A stretch of DNA of 64,000 nucleotides from Trichoplax sp. H2 (Eukaryota > Placozoa > Uniplacotomia > Trichoplacea): NCBI GenBank assembly GCA_003344405.1, contig NOWV01000035.1:310001-374000 (forward strand). The letters are read 5' to 3'. The translations under genes were made by a program, and so were the position numbers. Below the pieces are notes generated by a model, which worked only from the letters and a program-made list of their open reading frames with translations, ran no database searches and was not told where the DNA came from. Below are positions 1-17,600 of this stretch, piece by piece (position 1 is the first letter of the stretch; each line of letters begins with the position of its first letter).

Positions 1-31
1 TACTTTGGTCAATCAATTGTGTTCAACACTT

Positions 32-270
32 ATTATGACAGTACTTTAGTATGCAGACAGTCGATTGTGAATGGACTAATTTTTTCTCGATTTTAAGTAA
101 TATTCCATTGCATTCCATTGCCTGTTACTCAATTCTGCTTAGAAGCAGTCAATTTAGATCATGAATGTTATCCAAATGAATACGAGTGATTTTCGAAAAT
201 AGATACGCTAAGTCACTATTTTTCCCCATTTTCTGCCTTATCTGGTATGGAAAGTCCGTCCACCCGAGGG
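32..270 (+). repeat. Dispersed repeat, copy A
   Basis: This stretch shares order and wording with about 34216-34460. Both hold a block reading TTATGACAGTACTTTAGTAT, then an ACTAATTTTTTCT block and an AAGTAATATT block. After a gap both have a GTGATTTxxGAAAA block, a CTAAGTxxCTATTTT block and a GAAAAGTCCGTCC-like block. The two copies are diverged and lie in the same orientation 34 kb apart. No transposase or terminal repeat is visible, so the element class is unknown. Confidence 0.6.
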
Positions 271-279
271 GAGTTACAG

Positions 280-384
280 TACTGTACTGTACACCACAGT
301 ATTTACAGTACAGTACCTTACATCTACAGTACAGTACAGTACAGTACAGTACCTTACATCTACAGTACAGTACAGTACAGTACA
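280..384. repeat. (GTACA)n/(TGTAC)n pentanucleotide repeat
   Basis: Runs of the five-base unit GTACA, with one switch to the complementary unit TGTAC through the self-complementary GTAC. Open reading frames here translate to Tyr-Cys-Thr-Val-Leu strings, which simply reflect the repeat and are not genes. The same repeat recurs at 9975-10035, 20470-21370, 34876-35540 and 38411-38482. Confidence 0.85.
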
Positions 385-1046
385 AATTGTAGGGTGACAT
401 TATTTTTGCAACAGACTCTATAGTATAAAGTATTTTTTGCATTTGTATTAACGTCCAGTACAGTACAGTATTTACACTACCTTACATCTACAGTACAGTA
501 CAAACTGCACGGTGACATTATTTTTACAACAGACTCTACAGTATAAAGTATTTTTTTGCATTTGTATTGACGTGCAATAAGTACAGTACAGTACAGTACA
601 AATTGCAGGGTGACATTATTTTTGCAATAAACTCGACAGTATAAAGTATTTTTTGCATTTGTATTGATGTGCAGTACAGTACTGTACATCTAGAGTACAG
701 TACAAATTCTAGGGTGACATTATTTTTGCAATAAACTCGACAGTATAAAGTATTTTTTGCATTTGTATTGATGTGCAGTACAGTACTGTACATCTAGAGT
801 ACAGTACAAATTGTAGGGTGACATTATTTTTGCAATAAACTCTACAGTATAAAGTATTTTTTGCATTTGTATTAACGTGCAGTACAGTACCGTACTGGAG
901 TCTGAGACTCAGTACGGTACAGTACAGTATTTACAGTACCTTACATCGACAGTACAGTACAAACTGAAGGGTGACATTATTTTTGCAATAGACTCTACAG
1001 TATAAAGTAGTTTTTGCATTTGTATTAACGTCGAGTACAGTACTGG
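385..1046 (+). repeat. Tandem array, six units, core period 104 bp
   Basis: Six copies of one unit, each with GGGTGACATTATTTTTGCAA (some varied), a CTCxACAGTATAAAGTATTT block, a GCATTTGTATT block and a variable stretch of GTACAGTAC. Units begin near 385, 503, 601, 705, 809 and 963. Units 3, 4 and 5 are spaced exactly 104 bp; the others differ because the GTACA stretch expands or contracts (about 98, 118 and 154 bp). The array ends about 85 bp before the membralin start codon. Confidence 0.9.
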
Positions 1047-1131
1047 ACGTGACAGTGTACAGTACAATGCACTGCATGTTGAATAATAGTCACTTGGTCA
1101 ATTGGGAAGTTGCAGATGCAGAAAACTACCT

Positions 1132-6349
<5,218 letters not shown>

Positions 6350-7167
6350 TATTGTTTGTATTGCCAATGCTATCAACAACAACATTTGTTGTTAATTACT
6401 TTATTATCAGAAGATTCGAAATTGTCATGTACTATATAATCTATAATTTCTTCACTATCTATCTATAACACCGGAGGATGGTTCCTATTATAATTATACT
6501 CTTAGAGAATTTTCACAGTTTTTGCTTCGCTTTTTATGGAAGTATACTATTTTAAGTATTAATTTAAAATTTGTTGTAGGGTAAACTGTTGCATTTATTT
6601 GCATTTCGGTGAATTTATTGCCGTGTATTAATACAATATTCTACAAAACGAGAAAGCGAAATTTAACTGTAAATAATAGTGAGACTGGATAATGCTTTAA
6701 CATTACGCAGTAAGATATTGTATAAATACAATATAATCAAATATTTTAGAAACGAATTGTAAAAGTTAATATTAATGTTCTCATCATGTATATGGCACTA
6801 TAATTAATTACAATATTGCCATGTGAGAATAATATTGTAAAGAATGTATCAGCAATCAGAGATGCTATATGGGGATGTACAGTAACATCACAGAAAAATG
6901 GTGAATATTTTATAACACTGTACAGTAAAACTGTATGTTTAATCATCACGTACGGTAATTCATAGATGCTAAAACAGCTACTCTCACACTTAATATAAGT
7001 GAATAAAGTAAACGTCTTTGCTACAAAGTTTGATCTTGATTGGTGTTGGAGAATGCATTACGAAATCAATTTTCGGGTAATAATAAAAATTATATAGTAC
7101 ATCAGCAGTATTATGTATATATACTGTCATAATCTTAGATTGAAATACAAAGTACGGTTTTAAGAGG
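6350..7167. other. Tail-to-tail intergenic region TMEM259/MED4
   Basis: This stretch holds the 3' flanks of two convergent genes. It is AT-rich and without a credible coding region. A plus-strand AATAAA lies at 7002-7007, about 650 bp after the membralin stop; closer variants such as TATAAA near 6721 are equally possible poly(A) signals. The 67-codon minus-strand frame at 6746-6949 has no family resemblance. Confidence 0.5.
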
Positions 7168-9848
7168 TTATGAATCGCTGGAGCTATCAGTAGACATCAT
7201 GCCAATATTATTATTAATTCCTTGGTCATTTTCAAGGTTTTCTACTTCGTTATCACTTTCGCTCGGTTGATCGCTTAAATTTTCCTATACCATTTGAGTT
7301 GTAGATATTGATCCGGTTAGATTTACCGGTAAAAAAATTGTAATCTACATTATTTATCGACTAATTTTGAGAATTAATTATCTCCTGGGAATATAATAAA
7401 ATTAAAGAGTATTGCACGAATAACAATTAAGATACTGACAGTGATGTATAGTATGCTATATAGGAAAGCAAATGTACGTTGCTTACATTTTGCTTATTGC
7501 TATCGTCTACGGCTTCACTATTTTTATTACTGTTTGAAGTGCCTAAAAATAAGTAAATAAAAGGTTATATACTTTATAGTCAAAAGACAGCATCATACCC
7601 AGAAATATAATTTGATAAATCAAGGAAATATTCAAAGTTTTGTCAATATACCGTAATCTACATCAATAGCATTATCGCCATTAACATTGTATTCAGTAAG
7701 CTTTCCCAAAATTCCTGCTCTCATCTCGATATCAATTGGGTACGGACGTCTTGAATCTCCTGGTAGATTTTATTTTAGGTATGAAAAATTATTTAAACAA
7801 TAGGTAATTTCAAAACTTGGTATCACAATTCTGCTTCGTATTACCTTGTTGCCAATTTGTTGGGGCGCAAACGGCGTGATTACTACTAATTTCATATGCA
7901 TACTTGATTAAATCTTCGGAATTTACGGAGCCTGTAATGTTGTATTAGTAATTAATATCACTTGTGTTACAAGAAAGTACAAATTTTTACGAAGAATTAG
8001 TTTGTAACGTACGACTCTCTTCACAAGGTAAGACTTCTTTTGCGTTTTCTATAGCGGACATCTGATATAATAGAATGTTATAGGAATCTCCACGTTAAAT
8101 TTAAAAAAATCAACATTATCGCTCTAAAATAATGTGTAACGGTTAATGAGCTACTACGTTTCTTTCATAATAACAAGATTACAAATTCGTACCAGACTAC
8201 TTTCTGCTTGCTTTAATTTGTCCATAAGTTGAACAATAACGCGATCTTGTTGAACTACGGCTTCGTTGCATTTTCTAATTTTATTATACACTTCAATTTT
8301 ACCTTGAGCTAAAGGATTATTGAATAATTAATATCTTAGCAATTACTGATATAGATGGTTAACAATTTGCGTTCTCTTACTAATTTAGCATACGAGTTAG
8401 TTCTTGTAATATAACCTATACCATATAATAATGTAAAATAAACTACAGTGGGTAATTATTCGTAGCTTATGCAGTCACTGAATTACGAGATATAGATACA
8501 TGGCTTTAGTTCTGATATAAATAGAAATTGACATCCCAAATGCTCCTTCCTTTCTATAAGTATATGATTATTAAATATTTGTCAGCCGCTTCTACAGTAC
8601 TGTAGACTATATCAAGTCGATGCCAGATAATGGAAAAGTAAATAAAGATTTTTCAACTATTCTAAGCTTAGATATAGGTTGAGAAGCTCTTTGTAGTAAT
8701 GTACACTATGATTAAGTTAAGTTAACTCATTGATTGCTTTTATGTTTGAGTAGTGATCTGCTGCAATACGATCTACTAGACATTCAATTATTCTACATTA
8801 TTCTACAGTATATATATTATATACATTCTAATCTGTGTAGATAAACTAGAATAAGCGTAAATTGCAGAACGACTGGCAGTATCGTCTGTTTGTACTTGCC
8901 ACGGCCTTTGGTGTTTCTAAGAGAGCAATCCAATCAGCTTATACTATTACTATCTAACAATACCAATAGTAGATTGCAATCTCGACAGTTCTACCGTAGT
9001 ACTTGCAGACTGGAATACGCATCAAGTGCAAAACGAATCTATGAAATCACTTTAAGATTTCTGATGCGTTGTATCGTAGTTAGCAAGGTGTTTAAAGCAC
9101 ATACATGCATATTAACTCGTCCTATATACAATTTAGATAGTGGTTCCTGTAAACAGTGTAATAATAAAATTGTGGAATTCTATATCCATGAAATCCATTA
9201 AAAAGAGACTGGAAAACTCACCATCAACGAGCGCTTTCCTGAATTCCTCATCTTTGTTGGCAATAAAGTCAATTTCCTTCAATTTAATGCAACGGAATTG
9301 ATGGTTAACATAGTACATATATATATAAAGAGAGAATATTTCATGAATTCAGCTAGTAATAATCTATCGTGCAAGCTTGTAGTCGATTAGTATCGATGAA
9401 ATGAATCATAACAGCGTACTATAGAGTTATTGCTTATTACGGATGATATCGCCAATTTCTTTTACTAAAGAAATCTTTATCGAATGATTGATTCAAATTG
9501 ACACCATTGTTAACAATTACATACCTTGCTAGCATTACTGGTATCTCTGATATTGACATTGACCTTTCTTAAGGTTTCCCTATAGATCGGAGCATTATCA
9601 ATAAGTTTGTGATTGGAAATTGCAATTTCAGCCTACTGTATTTTATTTTTCCACCGTAGTAAACTAATTATAATTGCGCTGACTGTAGCAAACTTGACTG
9701 TGGAATACTGTGTCTTGTTCAATGCTATTCTACGATGAAAAGGTTTACAGGAGTAAAGATGGATGAAGACATTAGAAAAATTATCATCGAAAAACCTGGT
9801 TAAATTTTCAATTTGATCCAATATCGATAGGAGTGGATTGTCGGCCAT
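7168..9848 (-). CDS. MED4: Mediator complex subunit 4 (MED4), 9 exons
   Basis: MED4 is a middle-module subunit of Mediator, which links activators to RNA polymerase II in the nucleus. Exons in coding order: 9848 to about 9796 (exon 1), 9632-9525, 9276-9222, 8308-8193, 8061-8013, 7931-7845, 7759-7652, 7542-7487 and 7284-7168. Diagnostic segments are a helical N-terminal half (AEIAISNHKLID, NKDEEFRKAL), a coiled coil (AQGKIEVYNKIRKCNE, LMDKLKQAES), the family core SEDLIKYAYEISSNHAVCAP with GDSRRPYPIDIEMRAGILG, and an acidic serine tail ending MMSTDSSSDS. The length, about 250 residues, fits the family. The first ATG is at 9848. The exon 1-2 junction is unresolved: the strong donor after ACCAG is in phase 2 but exon 2 opens in phase 0. 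A weak GTCTTC donor in phase 0 would join them. Confidence 0.93.
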
Positions 9849-11529
9849 TCTTCAAGCAGTTTTGACCAATTTTGGCTCGACTACTCGTTGCCTTGGAATC
9901 TAGCCGCAGTTCTCGTTCGGCTTTCGTTTCCTTTTAACGGATTGGAGGTGAAAGCTTATGAGAATGGTAGAGCAGTACGGGACGGTACAGTACAGTACAG
10001 TGTACTGTACACTGTACACTGTACACTCAGTGTACAGCAGCTTTAGTCTTGTAAGGGAAAAGGTCTTATTCGTAGGTGGCGTATGCTAGTGACATCATTT
10101 CTGCTAACGATACATTGAGAAGGCTAGTTAGTCTGCAGCATGCAATACTGCAATCAGATCTAGAGAACTATTTTTCTTCTTTTTCCTATTGGAGGTCGTT
10201 ATGATTGAAAAATTTTGTATGAACAGTGAGAAAGAATACTTGACTGTGCTAATAATAATATACTCTACAGTATATAGGCGATTATATCTATACCCTTATA
10301 TCAATAATTATGTACCGTTAATGCGAGAGACTTGTGTAGAGAGGATGGTAAGCGCAGCCAAGAAGTTTAGGTCTTAAGATGTGTCTAGCGGATTTATTTC
10401 CAGCACTAGCTGATTCATCATAAAGGCACGTAATGGCCAGCCCTGCGCCGTGTCTGTATTATTTTTAGATGGATCACTTTCTAACAATATCTTTTTATCA
10501 TAAAAGTGGCGTTCTTATTACTTTATACTTGCATACTGCTGTATTTTGGAAGAGACTGATCCTTATTGTACTGCAGAACAATTTCATTTTTTTGTTAAAA
10601 GTCACAAAACACTACCATGTGGATTGAAAAAAAAACAAGATTTATTATATAATTATAATCGTTGTCTAAAATAGCTGGTCGCCCAATCTTGTGAATAAAC
10701 ATGCATAATATACACGTATATAAGATATATCATAGATATTACTGAAACATACGCAGTAAAGAAGGACGCAAAGTATCACGGGCCCAAATTTCGACTAATA
10801 ATTATATTTATTTCTTTTTTAAGTATTACATAATGTATGATTGGCTTTATAAATAAATATCTATGTACGTAAATATAAATCCTAGAATTGGTTAGTCAAT
10901 CTTACGATTGTCCAACCTTGGGGATGGCGACCATTTCTAATATACGAGTAGACAAATCACTAGCAAAAATAATGTCACTATAGCGTGACAGAAGTACTGC
11001 TTACGATCTGCTGTCCATACTGTCTTTACTCTATTACTGTATACAACCATACGCGTATATGGTACTGTACTACGCGAATCCACACTACAGTATAGTGTCT
11101 CTAGTGAAAGCGACAACTGCAGTAAAATGCACTCACTGTCAGGCATCCATAGCTCGTCGTATCGGCTGCTCCGACTCCGTTTCGCCACTCTGACAACATC
11201 CATCCCATCGGACAATTTAATTAATTATTTATAATTTGCAGGCCCCAACTTTTAAATAAGACAACGGGCGGGAAACAACTTTAATACCCTTTCCATCCAT
11301 AGCGTTATTCAGATACAGTCTTATCATTAACATTAATATAAAAATATTGGCATTAAGTGAACGCAAAAGACCGGTAGATCCTTCTACTGATACCTTGCCA
11401 CGGAAGAAGTTGAATGGTATTAGGACTATTGGTCTTCCTGCCTTCTTCCGACGCCCATATTACAAGGAAGGTAGTATTCATCCATCGATTTGATATACCA
11501 TACAAGCAATTCAGTGATATAGAGCAACG
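9849..11529. other. Divergent intergenic region MED4/FBXW9-like
   Basis: The region lies between two divergent starts, so it must hold both promoters. A palindromic GTACA cluster sits at about 9975-10035. No convincing gene is seen. A short minus-strand frame with ATG at 11203 and a good donor (GTGAGT) after 11137 reads MDVVRVAKRSRSSRYDELW. It could be the first exon of something, but no matching downstream exon was recognised. Confidence 0.5.
9975..10035. repeat. (GTACA)n/(TGTAC)n palindromic cluster
   Basis: GTACAGTAC runs switch into TGTACACTGTACACTGTAC and back within 60 bp, about 130 bp upstream of the MED4 start codon. The self-complementary GTAC lets the repeat change strand without a break. 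Confidence 0.8.
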
Positions 11530-13974
11530 ATGGATTTACTACCTGAAGAAATACTCTTACATATTTTCTCCTATGTTGAGTGTAAAACATTAATTTCAAC
11601 GGTTAAAATACTTTGTAAGCGATTTTATGAACTATTATCAGTGGAAAACAATTGGAAATTTCTCTTTCCTGAAATCGGATCCAATCATGAATATTACGAT
11701 ATCGACGATTATGGAAGAGATAAAGTGATCTACTACAAGTGTACAGATAGAAAATTTTGGAGAGGTATAGATCAACCTATTTCAATTGATTACTTGCGTG
11801 GCTCTATTGGTGCAGTCGATGTCGTTCGAATTTTCGATCATGGTCAATATTGTCTTTCTGGCTCTCGAGATAAGTCAGTCAATATCTGGTCATTAGATCA
11901 ACAGTTACGTGGAGATCCTTCTAAATATCATATAGGCTCGCTTGATGGTCATAATGTAAGTAGAATTGATACAAAACTCTAATCTTTTTCTTCTTTAAAG
12001 CATCAATTCAAATCTCGTTCATCTTGCGTTAATGTCCTTTACTATTCCATTACTCAAACAGGGGTGGGTATGGACACTTGAAGAATGCAACAACACTGTT
12101 TATTCCGGCTCTTGGGATCATAATGTTATGATTTGGGATTTAAATGCTAATGGAAAATTACTCGATACTATTAGGTATTACTTGTCTTGATCAACGTCGA
12201 AATAATAAATAAATATCTTTTTACACCTGTCAACAAGCTAAGGATGTTATAATTTACTATTTTACTGTATGTATTCGTATATCACATCAGATCATGAGTT
12301 GACATGATCAACACTCTAATTTTCTCTTTCTAATCAATTTAACGATATCCCTTCATAGAGATGTTCATCCAGCAGCTGTCTTGCGCTTACAAGTTAAGGA
12401 TAATGTCTTATACACTGGCTGTCATGATTCAGCTGTTCGAATGTTTGACTTGCGAGGTCATTTTGATTTGATTTTGTTTAACATTGATTATATTAAATTC
12501 ATTTTAAGTAATGCTTTATTTTTAACAAATTGGAATTGCCCTACATAAACAGTTGATTATCGAAATACCAGTCATGAATTGTATCGACATAGAAGAGCAG
12601 CCTTATGTATGACCTTTTGTGATGACTACCTTATAACTGGTAGTGAAGATAAAACTGTGATCGTTTACGATACCAGAGCTAATGCTATCCTAAAGACACT
12701 AAAGGTAAATTTTTCTTTGTTTCTTCTAGGTTTGTTTTCACCTTGATATCAGCGTGCTTATCACATTCTACTGCACAACTTATCACGGAAGCTTCAATCT
12801 TTTTAGAAATAACGCACACGTTGCTTATTGAATGATTCCCCGTATATCACATTTATATCTATTGTATTTTAATTATATAGTTGTACAGTATATCTAGTTC
12901 ACTATTTTACGTTGACCAGAAATATACTGTGACGACGTCCTTACGTATTTGCATAATAAGTGTATTGGTATTAATATGTATATTTAGAAATCTTTAATTC
13001 TACTGTGATATCTTGTCATTAATAGACAGCGTCTTCTGTCACTGCTCTTAACTGTGGCTACGATCAACTAAGAGTAGGAATACGAAATGATGTTCAAATC
13101 TATAGCACAAAAGACGGATTGTTTACGGAAATGGATGTAAAGATTATCTTTAATAATTAGGATTTTTTCTGTATTCAGATATCAATTACTAACAATCATT
13201 TTTGTTTCAGATTATACCTGAAGTTCATAGTAAAGGTATAATGGGAATACATCATGATCTTTCTTGCATGATTACATGCTCCATTGATGGTACTATAAAG
13301 GTAGGAACATTCACTAATGTATTCATTAGTTCTAAGTTTAAATAAGTAATCTAATTAATTATCAATTTATTGTACGTAATCTACAGTCTATATTACTACA
13401 GGCATCGTTATGTGTTGTTTAGTTGCGTAGTTTTACAGCTGAGATTATTATGCATTGTCTTTTGACGAGTATCTTTATTCCGTATCGTAGGTCAGCGAAG
13501 CTTCAAAGTCACCAAAAGTAATTAAAGTTCTCGATCATCACAAGTCAGCAGTAGCAAGGGTAGGTAACTGTGATTAATGGAATTGTCTGACGTCATATAC
13601 ACGTATATAGTAGAGTACAGTTGCTATATATGGAGTGAAATTTTGCTAGCTTTTTGCTGTTTTCTAGTACTTTCATGCCATAATTACGAAGCGCACTCAA
13701 TCTATAAGTAGTTTATAGTTATTTAGGTGATGTTACCTTTCGCATACTTTAATGTAAGTCATAGTTTTGGCATGCAGTTAGTTATTTAGGTCTTGATGTA
13801 CGGTTGCACATTGTGGGCTTATGAAATCAATTGGTCATTTCTTGCTATTCTTTCTGTAGTCATTTATCGTTTTAACATTATTACCTATAGATCGACTATC
13901 GTGATGGTATATTAGCTTCCGCTTCCAGCGACGCTACTGGTACAATCGGAATTATTCGAAGATACGGACCATAG
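11530..13974 (+). CDS. F-box/WD40-repeat protein, FBXW9-like, 8 exons
   Basis: Probable substrate adaptor of an SCF-type (SKP1-CUL1-F-box) ubiquitin ligase. Exons: 11530-11955, 12062-12174, 12359-12456, 12553-12704, 13026-13136, 13211-13300, 13491-13559 and 13891-13974. All phases agree and give 380 residues. Residues 1 to about 45 are an F-box (LLPEEILLHIFSYVECKTL and the CKRFYELL helix). WD40 blades follow: GQYCLSGSRDKSVNIWSL, VYSGSWDHNVMIWDLN, LYTGCHDSAVRMFDLR, YLITGSEDKTVIVYD, then weaker ones ending IDYRDGILASASSDATGTI. The order F-box plus WD40, the blade wording and the size fit FBXW9 best among FBXW families. The exact orthology is an inference. A poly(A) signal AATAAA lies at 14298-14303. 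Confidence 0.88.
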
Positions 13975-14637
13975 AAAATACGAACACGAACAACCACTAA
14001 AACGCGCATTTTCTAAACTCAAATGAAGATTCAATTTCTAAAATGTTACATTATCAGATATATCAAGTGTTAAGGCTGTAAATTTAGCGTGTTGACTGAT
14101 GTGGAATTAAAATACATTTTTCTATACTCTACCAGCTTAGTAAAATGCTGTATAACATTCTTACTATTTGAGGTTATAGACTTTTCGATTTCTCACAATA
14201 TCATGTCGGTATTCATAAAGATACATTTAAGCTATATTGAACACGTACAATATAATACCCAAAAAAGTAATTTAACGTCATTATAAAAGTTGATTAAAAT
14301 AAAAGTTATGCAGATTTGTACTAATTAATATTACTAAGTACAAAGTCATATTCGATAAGGTATATGACTCAAATTTCGGCAGTATACAATGTAACAGTGA
14401 ACAAGTTTCACCAAATATAACAATACAGACGAACGGATTAAAATTAGTAAAAAAGAAGCGTTAGCAATACTTAATCTTCAAAGGAAGTAAATAAATTCTT
14501 ATATACCATAGTAAGTACAATAAATGGAATTCCATTGAGGCAATAGTTTATCAAAATTGTATTTACAAATTGAAATCATGCAAATACAATATTATAAAAA
14601 AGGATTGTATTGGCATCGGCACGGCAACCAAGAGTCG
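13975..14637. other. Tail-to-tail intergenic region FBXW9-like/HAUS3
   Basis: 3' flanks of two convergent genes, strongly AT-rich. The 65-codon frame at 14089-14286 has no family resemblance and probably lies in the FBXW9-like 3' UTR, ahead of the AATAAA at 14298. Confidence 0.5.
14298..14303 (+). terminator. Poly(A) signal for the FBXW9-like gene
   Basis: AATAAA 324 bp after the stop at 13974. Assigned by position only. Confidence 0.4.
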
Positions 14638-17600
14638 TTAAATGATCCTCTGTGCAGCAACCCGTTCTTTCAGCTCGGCAACGTACTTTTGTAATTGATT
14701 GGAATCAGTCAAAAATAAAACAAATATTCGTCGCTCAAAAGCAACATATTGATCAGCTTGTAAAACCTATTAACAGAGATGAAAAATATTAACTCTATAG
14801 AAAAATGGAAGATGATACTCTCTGATATTTTGTCAATACTACAAATTTTAATCCCTTACAATACATTATATACAGTACTATAGGACCCTAAGATCGAAAT
14901 TTAATGATTTAGTTTAAAAGCCGGGTAATATCAATTTACCAACGTTGAATGAAAGATACGATATCACGTTAACAAGCTCTTCCAAAATCATTGATATTCT
15001 GAATTGTCGTATTTTTATATTTGACTATTCACTTTTCGATCAGTCGTGATAGCTTTTAGTGTGATTGCTAGATATAGCTTTATCTAACCTTTTTCTTTTT
15101 GTCAAAATCGGATATAATTTCTTTGAGAGTTTTTTCGAGAGACAATAATAATTCTTCAATTTCCGTTAAATTATCTAAGATTTGCTAGAATATCGTGACA
15201 ATGTATTACATTTGTGAAGGGCTCTCTCACATAGTACCCAATTCTTAGCATTGAAAGCAACTTTAGCAAGAGGCGGTCGATAATACATACCTTTGGTGAT
15301 AGCTGCAAATTTTTAGTTGTGCGATTTCCAGAGAAAATCTTATCTTCCAGGCTAGTACAACTAAGTAGGCTAGTTAATATTATATAAAATAGTCTGAGTA
15401 TTATTCCTTGCGAGAGTTACCGTTACAAATTCTTTACAATCTCGCATTTAACTGATAATAAGATTTCCAAAATAATTACGATAAAGTGAATAACTGTAAA
15501 TTCATGCCTACCATCGTCGCAATTTTTCTTCGTTGTGAGATTCGAATGAAGTTAATGCAACACTAAAGGAAGAAACAAGGCGATTTAAATTGCCTACAGC
15601 ATCAACAAGCGAAGCGTATGTGATGAAGGCGTTGGGCTCTTCCTGCTTGGTATTGGACGGATCTATATCACAAGATGACAAATTTAATTGGCTATATGAA
15701 TATAGAATTCGTTTACTTGCACTTGTAATTAGTTTTATTAATTTGGGATTGCTCATACTTAAGACATTATAGATTCTTGTAAAAAAGAGGTCCCTGTTAT
15801 CGATGGTATTACGAGGGGACTTGATTGTGATTCCAGCTATGTTAGCTAAAAATTCCTGAACGTTAATGAGTTAAGCTTAATACTTGTATCATCGGTTACA
15901 AGGAATACATTTCATATTAAAGGTAGAAAGTGGATACAATTCTATCATTGGTGACTTTTGTATCTTCGTCAATCAATGTATGAACAGAAAGTAAGAGTCG
16001 ATGGCAGTCACGGAGTTTTTTTGCTTCTATTTCCAATGCCATTGAAAGAAATTGCTCACATGAACGTAAAAACATTAATTTGTTTATCACCTGTAAATGG
16101 TTAATATTTAAGTTATAGATTACCATATACTCTTAAATACCAAAACCGTTAATAAAATCAAGCTATTGTGTAAACTAAACTACCTCATCTTGTTTGGAAG
16201 TGAAGTAGTTCTGACGCGCAATTTTGAGATCATAATCTCCTCGTAATATTGGAGTGTCGATTAAGCGAGCTTCCCGTTTTAGGGCATTGCTCAGGGATGT
16301 ACTTTGTATGGTATTAATATCGTCACGAATCTGATGGAGGATCTCACTCTTTTCCTTTTCCAACTGCCTGTTATGTGCCAAATTAAATGAAACGATCGTG
16401 AATGAGTGAATTTTGTAACTGTTGGTTTCTATTTTTATCAATTTAGAATGCTAAGTCTTAGGAGCCTTACATTACCTTAGAAAGACTACATTTCGCTGAA
16501 GGAGGAACTCATGTGATCCAAGTTGTACTTTCGCAAAGTTGATAGCGCTTTGAATACCACTTAAGCGTGCCTTTGCCTTAATTTGTTGTAATTTGCTCAA
16601 TGGATATCTGAAGTAGGTAACATCCATAATTTGAAGTGATGCATTTATTACAGGTTCCACGGTTCAAGAGATATAGAAAAGTTATTACCACATTGTTATT
16701 TAAAGATGTAAATACTGAAATGAATAGAATCTGGACAATATAGGCTTAACAGCATTTGATTCGAGTCATACTACGCAAAAGCGATTATAATAAGCGATCA
16801 ATAAGAAACGTTTAATTGTATTGCATTGATGATTCTGGACACACATTTAAATTGCAATCAATGACTTACATTTGTTGTAATCTAGATAGCTCTTGACGCT
16901 CCTGGGAATACCGTTCTTCAGACTTTCCTAGATTTTGCCAATAAATAGTAATTTATGATTATACCGTACTTTTAATTTAATATGTAAATTCTAGTGAGAT
17001 TCATTTATTTCTTTTTTATGTGCTAACCTCTTAATAATTCCTCCAATGGATTATTGATATCAAGTAACTGGTAATAGGATTCATTTTCAGGGCCAACAAT
17101 CTCTGAAATACCCTAAAAATATACGCGAATTAGACAGATTTTTTATTATATTTTGAGCAAACAGAAAAGTTTAAGATTAGCTACGGATCACTAGAAGAAA
17201 TTTGTAGTGATCCATGAGCTAATTAGCCCGTATAGAATCGTTTCAAAATATATTCTATGCAATAACGGTTAAGAGTACTATAAAGGACACAGTGTTTGAT
17301 GTTGATGATAACCCACTTATACCTCGAAAAATTGCTTTTTGATAAAATTAGTTAGAGTCCTTAAAAATTTTTCAGTACTTGCATGATAATCAGATAAAGA
17401 TTGCTGATAAAGGAATGGCGGATTATCTAGAAAAAGAGCCAAATTAATATTTATAATAACGAGTTACAAAGATATTCATGCCATGGTATTGATAAATACG
17501 CGTAGAAGCCTTCACGGCAGTATACAATCTACTTCTTATTTACTGGTTACTGCAAGCTTTAGTCTTACCTGCATCATATAACTGCGCTAGCGAACGAACG

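Noticed and set aside
385-1046. CRISPR-like array
   Set aside because: Direct repeats are spaced regularly, but the spacer is itself a microsatellite and the host is plainly an intron-rich animal. It is an ordinary tandem repeat.
8890-9201. 103-codon plus-strand reading frame inside a MED4 intron
   Set aside because: It has no ATG at its opening (a TTG is needed), no domain and no flanking splice logic; it lies in the 0.9-kb MED4 intron.
10937-11215. 92-codon minus-strand frame reading MDVVRVAKRSRSSRYDELW
   Set aside because: The N-terminal part plus a good GTGAGT donor at about 11136 tempted me to call an exon. The only in-phase downstream piece (after TTAG near 10938) gives a 30-40 residue product with no known relatives. 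Left as a note only.
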